Numbered from the stretch's first letter, positions 26,913 to 38,100 are shown. The stretch: 64,000 nt of DNA from Streptomyces maremycinicus (GCF_001184025.1 NZ_BBYG01000013.1:124001-188000), one strand, 5' to 3'. Notes: generated by a model not told the origin, from the sequence alone. Translations and numbers: made by a program.

Positions 26913-29900
26913 TCACGACCCGTTCCAGAAGTTCATATTGATCGCGGTACGCCATTTCGTGTACTTGGGCAATTGCGCACGAGTCGCCCCGACCGTCGTT
27001 TCCATCATGCCGGGCACACCCTTGATCGCATCATAGCAACTGGGGCAGATCCGCGTACTGGAGGCTATCCCGAGAAGGTCGTACTTGTCTCCTAGGGCGC
27101 CGACAATCGTCGCCTCGGCGTCACCTTCGCCGAACTTGTACTTCGCGCCGCCAAGATTGTTCCTGATCTCGGCCGGGAGGTCGCTCAGGTGCGTCGACAC
27201 CCATTCCTCGGCCTGCCTCGTCTCCCGGTTCCAGACGCGTGCGACGGAAACGGTCGCCTTTTCCTTCCCGTATGCCTCGTAGAGGGATTGCGCCTTCCCC
27301 AGGAGGCCCTCCACATCCTTCTGGGATACGGTCGGGCAGTTGTCGTTGTGTACGAGGAGCGGTGTTGCTCCGGCCTGCACGTAGTACGTGTGCAGGTCAC
27401 TGACGGTGAGGTTGTGGACCGTGGCCGCAGGTGCGGTCCAGCGCTCGACCGCCGTGATCTGGACGTGGCTGCCGGAGCCGGTGCGCAGCCACTCACCGGC
27501 CTTCAGGTCGGTGGCATCGATCCACTCGCCCAACTCCGGGACCCAGAAGGGGTGTCCGTCGGTGGCCGTCACCTCGGCGGTGTTCTCGGCGGCCTTGTCG
27601 CTGTCGGCCTTGTCGCCGTCCACGGCGATGGTGACCTTGACCAGATGCTTGACGCCGCTGCCCTGGATCTCGGCGGTGACCGTCTCGACACTCGTCTCGC
27701 CGGTCTCCGGATCCGTCGCCAGGACCTTGTCGCCGTTCTTGACCTGTTCGATCGGCTTGGTGGTGCCATCGGCCATCAGCACCTTCGTGCCGGGCACGAA
27801 GCTGTTGCACTCGCCGGCTCCGCCGCCCCCGGACGACTCGTCCTTGGCTTTGGCCTGCCGCGGCTTCGGCTCCGTCTTCTTCGCCGCCGCCTTCCGGGCC
27901 TTCTGGACCGCGTTTCCGGTCTTCTGCGCGGCCTTCTTCGCCTGCCGGGTTGCCGCTTCCTTGGCCTTCTTCTTCAGCTGTGCCGCCAGCGCGGCCGCCT
28001 TCTTCTTCGCAGCGGCCGCCTTGCGCGCCAGCTCGCGGGCCTTGCGGGCCAGCTCGATGATCTTGCGGGCCTTCTGCTTGGCCTTCATCAGCGCGTTGAT
28101 CGCCTTCGCGATCCGGAACGCCGCCTTGGCGATACCGAACGCCTTGTACGCCTTCGTCCACGGGATGGCGTTGAGGAACAGGTCCCCGCACGCCCAGACG
28201 TCACCCCGCGAGAAGCAGCCCACCACGCTGTTCCAGCCGACGAACTCCTTCAGAGCCGCCCAGCCGATGGACAGGATCACGTCCGCCACCGAGGTGCCCA
28301 GCGTCTTCTTCGCGGACGCCTCGTCCGACGCCGACGGCCCTCCGTACTCCGAGCTGCCGCCCTCCGAAGCCAGACCGGACGGGTCGGCGAAGGTGACCGG
28401 GTTGTTCTCGCAGTACACGTAGCCGTTCATCTGGACCGGGTCGGCCAGGTCCAGGACTGGGTCGGCGGACAGGAAGCGGCCCGTCGCAGGGTCGTACTCG
28501 CGTGCACCCAAGTGGACCAGACCGCTGCTCGCGTCGTCGCCGCCACCGACATAGCTCTGGTGCGAGCGCCAGGTGGTCGACTCGGACCGCTCCACGCCGA
28601 ACGCGTCCGTCTTGGAGAACTTGACCTTGTTGCCGGACGTCAGCGCCACATTGGCGTACGCCGTGCCGTTCTGGTCCATGATCTGCACGGACAGTTCCGC
28701 CGCGCCCGTACCCTGCGCGTGGCGCATCACGGTCGGAGCGCCCGCCTGGGAGTAGTAGCGCTCGGTGTAGGCGGGACCGCCGGCCGCGTTGACCGAGATG
28801 GTCGACTCGCCGAGGTACAGGGTGCGCTCGGTGGCGGAGATCGCCATCAGACGCGACCCGTCACCGCCGTAGACGTACTTGGTCTCCTTGTCCGGGACCC
28901 ACTGCTGGTTCGCCGCGGTCCCGCAGGTGTTCAGCTGGAGGTCCGTGCTGTCCGCCGAGTTGGAACTCGGGACGTCCAGGCACTTGCCCGAGGAGACGTG
29001 CTTCAGGGTGCCGGTGGACGTTGCCGTCCACTGCTGGGCCGCCGCGCCGGTGCAGTCCGCGATGACGACCAGCGTGCCGTTGGCTGTGCCGCCGCCCTTA
29101 GGAACCACGCACTTGCCCAGGATCTTCAGCGCGCCCGTCGACGGGTCGGCCGAGGAGGCCGAGTCGATGCGGAACTTCTGCGCCTTGGAGCCGTTGCAGG
29201 TGTAGAGCTGGACGGGCGTGTCGGCCGTCGTCGCCGCGTTGGACAGATCCAGGCACTTGTTCGCCAGGCCCTTCCACGCGCCCGCGCCGTTCTCCCCGAA
29301 GCCGGTGACCTTCTCGACCTGGCCGTCCCACGTCCAGGACAACGCCTGTTCGGAGCCGTCGTACTTGCGCGTCAGCGTGTTGCCCGCGTCGTCGTACGTC
29401 AGCGTCGTCGCCTTCGTCACCTGGGCACCGGACTCGGCCTTGTACGTGGACGACATGCCCGTGAGCGTGTGCGGCTGGGTGCCGTCAGCCTTGCCGTACG
29501 TGTAGTCGGTCGTGGCGTCCTTGGTGGTGTCCAGGCCCGGGTCGTGCTCGACAAGCTTCTTCCGGTTGCCCATCGCGTCGTACGTGTACGACTGCCAGTA
29601 ACCGTTGTTCGCCGCCGTGACGTTGGTCGTGCCGTCCGAGTACTTCGGGGCCGCCGTCGTCTTGCCGGTGGCGGTGCAGCCGGCCGGTGCGGTCCACGCC
29701 TCGGACAACTGACCCAGGGCGTCGTAGGTGAAGCACTGGCGGTCGGTCACCGAGTTCGACGTGTCGGCGATCGACGTGACGTTGCCGGCCGGGTCGTAGG
29801 CGTAGCTGCGGGAGTTGACGCGGTGGCCGGTGACGGCCGTGGTGTCACTGGTCGACTCACGGTCGATGATGCTCTGGGTCAGCTCACCCGTCGCCTCGTC

Positions 29901-32900
29901 GAACAGGTTCGTCGTCCAGACGCGGTTCGGGTTCTCGCCGCTGGCCGCGCGCAGGACCTGGCCGTACGGGGAGTACGAGGTCTGCGCGGTGTACCAGGCC
30001 AGGCCCGAGGTGGAAACCGGAAGACCGTCCTCGTTGTAGCGGACGACCACTCTCTCGGCGGGCAAGGTGCCGACGGACGGGAGATTGACCGCCTCGACGA
30101 CGCCCGACTCCGAGTACTCGTAGCTGTACGCGTACTCCTTCTGGAGGCCGTAGGCGAGCGCCACCGACTCGGGGATCGAGATCTTCTGGCCGGTCGGCTG
30201 GTAGCCGGCCGTGTAGCCGGTCACGGCCGTGGTGTACGCCTGGTTGTCCGTGTACCGGGTGTGCGAGGTCGGCAGGCCCACACCGCCGATCAGCGTGTCG
30301 TACGTGGTCTTCGCCAGCAGGGTGCCGGTGGCGGAGCCCTCGTGCTGCTCGATCGGCCGGGACAGCTTGTCGTAGACCGTGTAGACGGCCGCGTTCTCGT
30401 CCGTGGCCAGTTCCGGCCGATTCAGGATGTCGTAGGTGGTCGTGGTCTTACCCGCGTCCGGGTCGACAGACTCGATCTCGCGGCCCCGGGCGTCGTACTT
30501 CCAGGTCCAGAGGTTGCCCTGGGAGTCCTTGGCCTTCACGCGGTCGCCGCGCTCGTCGTACGTGTACGTCGTCGAGCGGTAGGCGGCGCGCAGCGCGTCC
30601 GTGTACGTGTCGACGCGGACCGTGCGGCCCATCGCGTCGGACCAGGTGCGCTGGGCGGCGGCGCCCGTCGGGTTGATCACCGTGGAGTTGTCGAGGCCGT
30701 ACTCGTAGCGGCTCGCCTTCGCCGGGACCTCGGCGCCGTTGAGGTACGGGGTCTCGGTGAGGGTGCGGCCCAGGCCGTCGTACGCGTAGAGCGTCGCGTT
30801 GGGGACCTGGTAGTCCGAGTCCAGCTCGAACAGGACGGTGGAGGGGGCGTCCTTGTCGTAGTAGGCGTTGTTGGTCTGCCGGATCGTGCCGTTGGCGCCG
30901 TACAGGGTGTCCGTGATGAGGCGTCCGCCGCCGACCGCCGGTTCCTGCTTCTGGCGTTCGCGGCCGAGGCCGTCGTAGATGACGGTGGAGACGCCGTAGT
31001 CGCCGTTGTCGGTGAGCGACTCGGTGGTGATCGAGACCGGCTGGCCGATCGTCGTGTCGTAGGTGATCTTCGCCGACGGCGACTTGGACGTGGCGCGGGA
31101 GGGGTTCCACACCTGGGTGGCGCGGCCGAGGGCGTCATAGGTGTAGGTGGTGACCCGTCCGTTGACGTCCTCGTCGGTCAGGGCGACCCCGCGGCCGGGC
31201 TCCAGCGTGCTGGTCTCGCTCTGGTTCAGCTCGTTGGTGGTGGTGATCCGGAAGACCTGGCCCTTGTCCGGGACGTAGGTCGTGACGGCCTTCGCGGTGT
31301 CGTTGTTCGCGATGGCCGCGGCGTTCCTCGTGGACGTCGTACGGCCGTAGTCGTCGTACGTGACCTCGCCGTCCTTGACCCAGCCGCCGCCGGTGCCGGT
31401 GATCGCCCAGGTGGTGGTGGCGTTGCCGGTGGTGGGAGCGGCGTCGTAGGCCTGGCCGTCGTAGGCGACCCGCGAGCCGTCGATCCAGTCGGCCGCCGTC
31501 GCCGTGGCCGCCTGCGCGCAGGTGCCGGCGGTGGTGAGGGTCTGCCGGTCCAGGCCGATGAGGTGCTTGGCGGTGTTGTGCACGTACGACATCACCGTGC
31601 AGGTGTCGTCGTCCGTGTTGTCGGTCGCGGCGTCGGCCGACCAGTCGTTGTACTCGGCGACCTGCGTCGGCAGGCCGTAGGTGTCCTCGTACTCGGTGAC
31701 GGTGCGCAGGACGCGCACGGTGCGCTTGTCGTCGCCGGTGCCGGAGGAACGGGTGTAGGTGAGGGACTCGGGGGTGAGGACCCGCCAGGCCTTGAGGTCC
31801 GGGATGCCGCCGGAGCGGCTGCGGGCGGCGAGCTTCACGGCCTTCGGCTTGTCGACGGTCCTGGTCAGCCAGGTGTCGGCGGTCGCCGAGGCGTAGGTGA
31901 GGGACTCCGCGACGCGGCCCGCGAACGGCTCCTCGTCGGTGGCGATGGTGACGCCCTCGGAGTCCTTGACGCTCACCGAGCGGGTGCCGCCGCCGGACAG
32001 GGGGTCGCCGTCCATGCCCCGGAAGAAGCGGGTCTCCGTCATCCCGCGCTTCGTGGACACGTAGGCGGCGTCGCTGTCGGCGCCCGTGTAGGTGCGCACA
32101 CGGGCGAAGCCGCGCCACTGGTCCCAGGTGCGGGTCTTCTTCTTGCTGAACTCCGCCTGATTCAGCGCCCAGGCCGCGTCACCGAGGTAGTCGTAGGTGG
32201 TCGTGATCGCGTCGACGCCGGTGAGGGCGGGGAGTTCCTGGACGGACTCGACGACGTACTTGTTGAACCAGTCGGTCGTCTCGACGTCCGGGTCGGCGTT
32301 CCAGAACACCGGGTAGCACAGACCGGTGTTGGCGTCCGGTGCGGGGAAGCCGCTGCCCGTCCTGCACGCACCCGACGGCGCCTTGTAGGTGACGACGGTC
32401 TCGCCGCCGTACTCGCTGACGACCCGCGCGATGCGCAGCCGGTCGAAGGCCGGGTTCGGGTCGTTCGCACCCTCCTTGACCCGGTTGGGCATCGGCTGGC
32501 TGTTGGCGAGGAACTGCACCGGGTTGAGGGTGAGGGACTCGCCCTCGGCGTCGTAGCCGGTGCGGGTGATCGACTCCAGCCACAGGGCGGTGCCCTCGTC
32601 GGTGAGGTCGGCGGGCAGGGACTGCTGGAGCGTCCAGCTGTCCACCTTCGACAGGGCCGTGGAGCCCTGGGTGCGCTGTGTCCACGTCGTCACCTGGGCC
32701 AGCCGCTTGCGCGACCAGAAGGTGGGGACGGGGACGTAGCACTCCTTGCCGGACGCGCAGTAGAGGTCGGCCGGGGTGTCGTACCAGATCCGGTTCCTCG
32801 CGAAGTCGCCGGAGGCGAAGTTGTCGTTCTCGTCGCCCTCCGCCGTACAGGCGAGCTCGCCCTCCTTGAAGCAGCGCTCGTCGACGTCGAAGGTGACCTT

Positions 32901-34667
32901 GGAGATCGGGGCCGCGTACGGGTCGGCCGTGGTCAGGCCGTACTCGATGCGCTTGAGGTAACCGCCGCGGTCGTAGGAGACGGGCGTCTTGAACTTGTTG
33001 TTCTTCGCGTAGTGGTTGGTCTCCTTCGCCCACCACAGCGTCATCGCGTTGCCGTTGGTGTCGACGACGTAGTCGAGGTTCCAGCGCCAGGCCTGGTCGC
33101 AGAAGGAGCCGGCGAAGTCGCCCGCCTTGTAGCAGGGTTCGGTGGACTGGTTGCCGGCGACGGGCGCGGTGAGGACCGAGTTCGTCACCGGGTCGCCGCT
33201 CGCCCAGTCGTCGGCCAGCTTGTGCTTGCCGAAGTAGTACTGGGTGCCGTCGCGGGTGGTGACGCGCCAGTACTCGCCGTCGGCGTCGCCGTTGTCCAGG
33301 GCGGTGTTCCGAAGCAGCTCGACGCGCGAGCCGTCGTCGTTCGCGGTGACCCACTTGTCGCCGTACGGGCTGCTCGCGCCGTCGGGCAGGACCAGCTCGG
33401 TCGTCGTGCCGCCGAGCGTGAGCGTGGCGTTGTACGAGCCGAAGCAGAGGTCGCTGGTCTTCTTGGTGTTGTTGCCGTTGGTCTGGTCGTCGCGGCAGGA
33501 GGCGTAGGTGCGGGTGATGGAGCCCGCGTTGTACTCCCAGCCGTCGCCGACCCAGGAGGGCTGGTTGTTGGAGGCGGAGGTGCGGCCGTCCACGCCCTGC
33601 GAGTTGTAGCCGAAGGACACCGACGGCGAGGGGCCGCCGGGGACGCTCGGGGTCTGGAGGCTGTACGAGTAGGTGAAGCCGCCCGAGTTGCCTCCGGCCG
33701 ACCAGGAACCGGCGCTGACCAGCGGGGTCGCGCCGAAGTCGCCCTTGGAGCCGGAGCCGGAGTCGGTGGCGAGGAGGACCGAGGAGCCGGAGCCGTCGGC
33801 GGTCGCGGCGGCCAGCGTCGCCAGCCGGGTGCCGCTGCCGGACTGCGTCTCGCGGTACACGCCGTCGGTGACCGTGCCCGCGCCCGAGGCGGCGGCCGTG
33901 GACGCGGTCGAGGCGCTGGTGCCGCCCGCCGCGAGGACCTCGGTGTCGACGGTCGCCAGGATGCGGCGCTCGAACACCGCGTCGCCGTCGGCGTCGGTGC
34001 CCGTCTGCGCGACCACGTTGTCGGTGGAGACCTCGGTCGGCTCCGAGCAGCCCTCGGTGTCCGGGGTGGTCAGGAAGCACGCCGGGTACTGCACGAAGGA
34101 CAGCCGGTCCGCCCAGTTCGCGCCGTAGAGCTCGGAGAAGTCGGTGTAGTCCAGGGCGATCACGGCGTCGCCGGTCGCCTCGGCCGGCGGGGTGACCGTG
34201 AGGGCCACGCCCTCGATGGCGGTGGTGGCCAGCTCGCCCTGGCCGGCGAGGGTGACCTGCCACTCGCCCTCCAGGGCCGCGGCCTCGGTCGCGGTGGCGT
34301 CCTCGGGGGCGCCGACCTCGACGGGGAGGGCGGTGCCGTCGGCCTGGGTGAGCGGCACCAGATCGCCGGGCGCGAGGCCCGTGAGGTCCTTCGTCGCGGT
34401 GCCGCCCGCGGGGGCGGCGACCTGGCTCGGGTCGTACTCGAGGGGCTGCTCGGCCTCGGCCGTGGTCAGTTCGGCGAGCCCGCCGCCGGCCTCGCCCTCG
34501 GCCTGCTCGGCGTCCGGCAGGTCGACCAGATCGACGCCGCTGCGGTCGTCACCCGGCGGCAGCGCCACGGCGGCGGGCGAGATGCCCACCACCAGTGCCA
34601 CGGCGAGCGCACCGACCACACCGGCGCGCATCCGCGCCCGTCTGCGGCGTTCGGCACGCGTGCTCAC
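26913..34667 (-). CDS. Giant RHS/YD-repeat polymorphic toxin with ricin-B lectin, pretoxin HINT and C-terminal deaminase-like toxin
   Basis: A 2,584-residue secreted protein. A signal peptide (residues 1-36, ending AAVA) is followed by an N-terminal RHS shell region. Many YD repeats then run from about 900 to 2040. A ricin-B type lectin insert lies at about 1790-1925 (KCLDLSN, QLYTCNG, GKCLDVPSS, QLNTCG). The RHS core motif REYDPATGRFLSADP is near 2055. A Lys/Ala/Arg-rich helix covers about 2190-2285. A pretoxin HINT domain (2287-2440) starts NSFVPGTKVLMADG and ends HTYYVQAGATPLLVHN. The last 145 residues are the toxin: Asp-Ala-Glu at 2516-2518 in GEGDAEATIVGAL and CPSC at 2541-2544. This fits a deaminase fold with Asp in place of the usual His/Cys ligand, as I recall for the BURPS668_1122-type toxin deaminases. 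The GTG at 34667 has AGGGG upstream; the longer frame lacks a good start. Confidence 0.85.
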   Translation of the reverse strand: MSTRAERRRRARMRAGVVGALAVALVVGISPAAVALPPGDDRSGVDLVDLPDAEQAEGEAGGGLAELTTAEAEQPLEYDPSQVAAPAGGTATKDLTGLAPGDLVPLTQADGTALPVEVGAPEDATATEAAALEGEWQVTLAGQGELATTAIEGVALTVTPPAEATGDAVIALDYTDFSELYGANWADRLSFVQYPACFLTTPDTEGCSEPTEVSTDNVVAQTGTDADGDAVFERRILATVDTEVLAAGGTSASTASTAAASGAGTVTDGVYRETQSGSGTRLATLAAATADGSGSSVLLATDSGSGSKGDFGATPLVSAGSWSAGGNSGGFTYSYSLQTPSVPGGPSPSVSFGYNSQGVDGRTSASNNQPSWVGDGWEYNAGSITRTYASCRDDQTNGNNTKKTSDLCFGSYNATLTLGGTTTELVLPDGASSPYGDKWVTANDDGSRVELLRNTALDNGDADGEYWRVTTRDGTQYYFGKHKLADDWASGDPVTNSVLTAPVAGNQSTEPCYKAGDFAGSFCDQAWRWNLDYVVDTNGNAMTLWWAKETNHYAKNNKFKTPVSYDRGGYLKRIEYGLTTADPYAAPISKVTFDVDERCFKEGELACTAEGDENDNFASGDFARNRIWYDTPADLYCASGKECYVPVPTFWSRKRLAQVTTWTQRTQGSTALSKVDSWTLQQSLPADLTDEGTALWLESITRTGYDAEGESLTLNPVQFLANSQPMPNRVKEGANDPNPAFDRLRIARVVSEYGGETVVTYKAPSGACRTGSGFPAPDANTGLCYPVFWNADPDVETTDWFNKYVVESVQELPALTGVDAITTTYDYLGDAAWALNQAEFSKKKTRTWDQWRGFARVRTYTGADSDAAYVSTKRGMTETRFFRGMDGDPLSGGGTRSVSVKDSEGVTIATDEEPFAGRVAESLTYASATADTWLTRTVDKPKAVKLAARSRSGGIPDLKAWRVLTPESLTYTRSSGTGDDKRTVRVLRTVTEYEDTYGLPTQVAEYNDWSADAATDNTDDDTCTVMSYVHNTAKHLIGLDRQTLTTAGTCAQAATATAADWIDGSRVAYDGQAYDAAPTTGNATTTWAITGTGGGWVKDGEVTYDDYGRTTSTRNAAAIANNDTAKAVTTYVPDKGQVFRITTTNELNQSETSTLEPGRGVALTDEDVNGRVTTYTYDALGRATQVWNPSRATSKSPSAKITYDTTIGQPVSITTESLTDNGDYGVSTVIYDGLGRERQKQEPAVGGGRLITDTLYGANGTIRQTNNAYYDKDAPSTVLFELDSDYQVPNATLYAYDGLGRTLTETPYLNGAEVPAKASRYEYGLDNSTVINPTGAAAQRTWSDAMGRTVRVDTYTDALRAAYRSTTYTYDERGDRVKAKDSQGNLWTWKYDARGREIESVDPDAGKTTTTYDILNRPELATDENAAVYTVYDKLSRPIEQHEGSATGTLLAKTTYDTLIGGVGLPTSHTRYTDNQAYTTAVTGYTAGYQPTGQKISIPESVALAYGLQKEYAYSYEYSESGVVEAVNLPSVGTLPAERVVVRYNEDGLPVSTSGLAWYTAQTSYSPYGQVLRAASGENPNRVWTTNLFDEATGELTQSIIDRESTSDTTAVTGHRVNSRSYAYDPAGNVTSIADTSNSVTDRQCFTYDALGQLSEAWTAPAGCTATGKTTAAPKYSDGTTNVTAANNGYWQSYTYDAMGNRKKLVEHDPGLDTTKDATTDYTYGKADGTQPHTLTGMSSTYKAESGAQVTKATTLTYDDAGNTLTRKYDGSEQALSWTWDGQVEKVTGFGENGAGAWKGLANKCLDLSNAATTADTPVQLYTCNGSKAQKFRIDSASSADPSTGALKILGKCVVPKGGGTANGTLVVIADCTGAAAQQWTATSTGTLKHVSSGKCLDVPSSNSADSTDLQLNTCGTAANQQWVPDKETKYVYGGDGSRLMAISATERTLYLGESTISVNAAGGPAYTERYYSQAGAPTVMRHAQGTGAAELSVQIMDQNGTAYANVALTSGNKVKFSKTDAFGVERSESTTWRSHQSYVGGGDDASSGLVHLGAREYDPATGRFLSADPVLDLADPVQMNGYVYCENNPVTFADPSGLASEGGSSEYGGPSASDEASAKKTLGTSVADVILSIGWAALKEFVGWNSVVGCFSRGDVWACGDLFLNAIPWTKAYKAFGIAKAAFRIAKAINALMKAKQKARKIIELARKARELARKAAAAKKKAAALAAQLKKKAKEAATRQAKKAAQKTGNAVQKARKAAAKKTEPKPRQAKAKDESSGGGGAGECNSFVPGTKVLMADGTTKPIEQVKNGDKVLATDPETGETSVETVTAEIQGSGVKHLVKVTIAVDGDKADSDKAAENTAEVTATDGHPFWVPELGEWIDATDLKAGEWLRTGSGSHVQITAVERWTAPAATVHNLTVSDLHTYYVQAGATPLLVHNDNCPTVSQKDVEGLLGKAQSLYEAYGKEKATVSVARVWNRETRQAEEWVSTHLSDLPAEIRNNLGGAKYKFGEGDAEATIVGALGDKYDLLGIASSTRICPSCYDAIKGVPGMMETTVGATRAQLPKYTKWRTAINMNFWNGS

Positions 34668-35179
34668 ACGCCACCCCCTGCCGCTCCATGACAGCGATCC
34701 CCACACAGCGACAGCCCCCGCGCCCACAGTTCCGGCCATTGATGAGCACGAATGTTCTGGCAAATCTTCATGGAAAGTCAACAGGCCCAAGAAAGCGCGT
34801 GATTTACCTCACCGGAGAAATTCCACAGTCCAATTAAAAAGATATGAGCACGGCTCAATCACTGAAAGACCAGGTCAAATGCCGGTCAATGCACTGTCAC
34901 GCGCGGGCAAATTGTGATCGTTTGGCGCAAGACGCCCGGGACGCGAACTCGCTGTTCAGCGCTACCTTTTGGACGTACGCGAGGGCCGCCCCGTCTCACC
35001 TCCAAGGTCACAGAAAGGCAAAGGCGACCGAGCGGTGTGGCGCTATCTCCTCGCCATCGGCAATGCTCTGGTGCGCGCTTTCCGGGCGTGGGATGCGAAA
35101 AGCAGGCCCCCGGGTGCGGCACAGCTCATTCACAGAATCCTGGTTCGCCCGGGATTTCAGGGGGAGGGGGCGCAAGCCC
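34668..35179. promoter_or_regulatory. Divergent control region between the RHS toxin and the DNRLRE/FG-GAP protein
   Basis: This 512-base non-coding gap is clearly richer in A+T than its flanks, above all at 34740-34970 (for example CCAATTAAAAAGATATGAG near 34833-34851), which suggests promoters or acquired DNA. Open frames that enter it from both genes look non-coding (Arg/Ser/Cys-rich). No definite boxes or operators assigned. Confidence 0.45.
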
Positions 35180-38100
35180 ATGGAACGTCGTCGCTTCGGC
35201 CTGCCCGCGTCCGGGCGCGGCCGGGCAGGGGTCGCCGCAGCCGTCGCCGGCGCGATCGGCGTCGGGCTGCTGGCCGTGCCGCTGTTCGACGACCCCGGCA
35301 CCCCCGACGCCCCCGCCGGGACGAAGCAGGCCGCCGCCCGTCCGCTGGACCAGGAGACCGCGCAGCGACAGGCCGTCGCCGCGGGCAGGCGCGTCGAGGT
35401 CACCGCCCTGCGCGACGAGACGTCCACGACGTACGCGCGTCCCGACGGCAGCTTCGAGCTGGTCGCGCACGGGGCGCCGGTGCGGGCCCGGGTGAACGGC
35501 GCCTGGAAGCCCATCGACACGAGTCTGGCCCGGACCGCACACGGCTGGGCCGCCAGAGCGACCGTCGATCCCGTGGTGTTCTCGGCGGGCGGCAAGGAAA
35601 GCGGAAGCGGCCGGAGCACCGCGCGCGGACGAGGCGCTTCGGGCACGGGTTCGGCGTCCACGGCCGTACGGGCAGCCGTCTACACCGTCGCGCGCGGCGG
35701 TGACGCGGTGCGGGTCACCGACGCCACCGAGGGCTTCTCCGAGCTCGCCACCCTCACCAGCGGCGGCCACGAGATCACCCTGAGCTGGCCCGGCGCCCTG
35801 CCCGAGCCCACGATCAGCGGGTCGAGCGCGCTGTACCGCGACGTGCTCGACGGCGTCGACCTGATGCTGACGGCCCAGGCCGGCGGGTTCAGCCACGTCC
35901 TCGTCGTGCACAGCGCCGAGGCCGCGGCCGACCCCGCCCTCACCCGGCTGTCCTACGGGCTCTCCTCCCCCGACCTGACCTTCCACCTCGACCCCGTCAC
36001 GAAGATCGTCACCGGCACGGACCGCGACGGCCAGGAGATCGCCGTCTCCCCCACCCCCTACCTGTGGGACTCGGCCGGCACGTACGCGGTCACCGAGGGC
36101 GCCGACCCCGAGCCGGCCGAGGAGAGCGCCGCGCCGGCGCCGTCCTACTCCGAGGAGCCCGGCGCGCCGGTCGGTGAGGAGAGCGCCGCGCCCGAGGACG
36201 GGCAGGACACCGACGCACCGACGGCGACCGCCACCGAGAACGGCGACACCGAGGACGACGGGTCCGAGGACGGCGACACCGGGGACACCGGCGCGACCAC
36301 CGCCGACCCGGCCGCCTTCCGCCAGGCGCCGTCCGCCGCCCTCACCGACGCCCAGGTGTTCGCCCTGCCGGGCCTCGCCGGACCCGACCCGGGCACCCAC
36401 ATGGCCGTCGCCGGTACCGCGTTGAGCGCCCCGGGCGCCGCCTCCACCGCCCTGTCGATCGTGCCGGACGCCGACCTGCTCGCGGACCCGGACACCGTCT
36501 ACCCGGTCTTCGTCGACCCCACGATCTACGGCAAGACGAAGAACTGGACCACGGCGTACAAGAAGTACCCGAGCTCCAGCTTCTACGACGGCGCCAACTA
36601 CAACAGCGGCACCACCGAGGCCCGCGTCGGCTTCGAGTCCACCACCTGGGGTTTGTCCCGCTCCTTCTTCAAGCTCGGCTGGTCCACCAGCATCAAGGGC
36701 GCCAGCATCTCGTCGGCCTCCATAAGGCTGCGCGAGACCTACTCCTGGTCGTGCTCCGCGCGCGAGACCCAGGTCTGGCTGACCTCCGGCATCTCCTCCA
36801 AGACCACCTGGAACAACCAGCCGGACTGGAAGTCGGAGATCGGCACCAAGTCCTTCGCCTACGGCTACAACTCCTCCTGCCCGGACTCCTACGTCAGCTA
36901 CGACGCGAAGTCGGTCGCGCAGGACGCGGCGGACGGCGGCTGGTCCTCGATGACCATCGGGCTGCGGGCCAGCACCGAGGACTCGGCCTACGCCTGGAAG
37001 AAGTTCCGTGCGGAGGGCGACAGCGCCCCCAAGCTCACCCTCGTCTACAACCGCAAGCCGAAGACGCCGAGTTCGGTCGTCCAGACCCCGGGCGGCACCT
37101 GCGACCGCACCACCCCCTACCTCCACATCGGCAAGAGGGACCTCGTGCTGTCGGCCGCCTCCTCCGACGCGGACGACACCTCCACCCGCCAGGACCTGAA
37201 GTACCTGGACTTCGAGCTGTGGCGGACCGGCTACGGCGACAGCAAGATCCTCGACAAGAACGTCACGGTCACCAGCGCCGGCAAGGCGTCGGTCACGGTC
37301 GCCAAGTCGTCGTTCACCAACGGCTACCAGTACTCGTGGCGGGTGCGCGCGATCGACTCCAGCGGGGCCGCCTCACCGTACGCGCCGACCTCCGACCCGT
37401 ACGTGTGCCGGTTCGTCTACGACAGCAGCGTGCCCAACGAGCCGCTGATCACCTCCACCGCCTTCCCGGCGGCGGACGAGGACGGCACGGTCTGGTCGAC
37501 GGTGAAGTTCGGCACGTCCGGCAACTTCACCTTCGCGCCGGACGAGGACACCGACGTCACCAAGTTCCAGTGGTCGTTCAACACCACGACCTACGCGAGC
37601 AGCAAGACCGTCACCGCGGGCGCCTCGACGACCGTGTCGCTGCCGCCGCCGCTGGCCGGCCCTAACGTGCTGTACGCGCGGGCCGTGGACAGCGCGGGCA
37701 ATGTCTCGATCGGCACGAAGTACCTGTTCTACGTCACCCCGCGCGACACCGCCGACGTGGCCGGCGACACCACGGGCGACGGCACCCCCGACCTGTTCGC
37801 GATCAGTTCGGCGGGCAACCTGTGGATGTACCCCTCGTCGACCGCCGGCGACCTGCACGTCGGCATGGAGGCCGCCCATGACGACGGCGTCGGCCTGCTC
37901 TCCGACCCGGACGAGGACGGCGTGGACCACGCGCCGGGCTACTGGACGGGCGCCGACGGCACGGCGGCACTGATCGCCCACGGCGGCGACGCGCTCGGCG
38001 CCGACGGCATCGGCGACGTCTTCGCCCGGATGCCCGACGGCAGGCTGTACGTGTACCCCGGCGACGGCTACGGCAGTGTCGACATCTCCCGGCGCATGAC

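Noticed and set aside
27189-34691. A 7.5-kb open frame on the plus strand opposite the RHS toxin
   Set aside because: Its translation is Val/Arg/Gly-rich without domains. High third-position GC keeps the antisense frame open. The minus strand has clear domains throughout.
34844-35179. N-terminal extension of the FG-GAP protein (112 codons)
   Set aside because: The sequence is not protein-like, and the ATG at 35180 has a strong ribosome binding site and starts a signal peptide.
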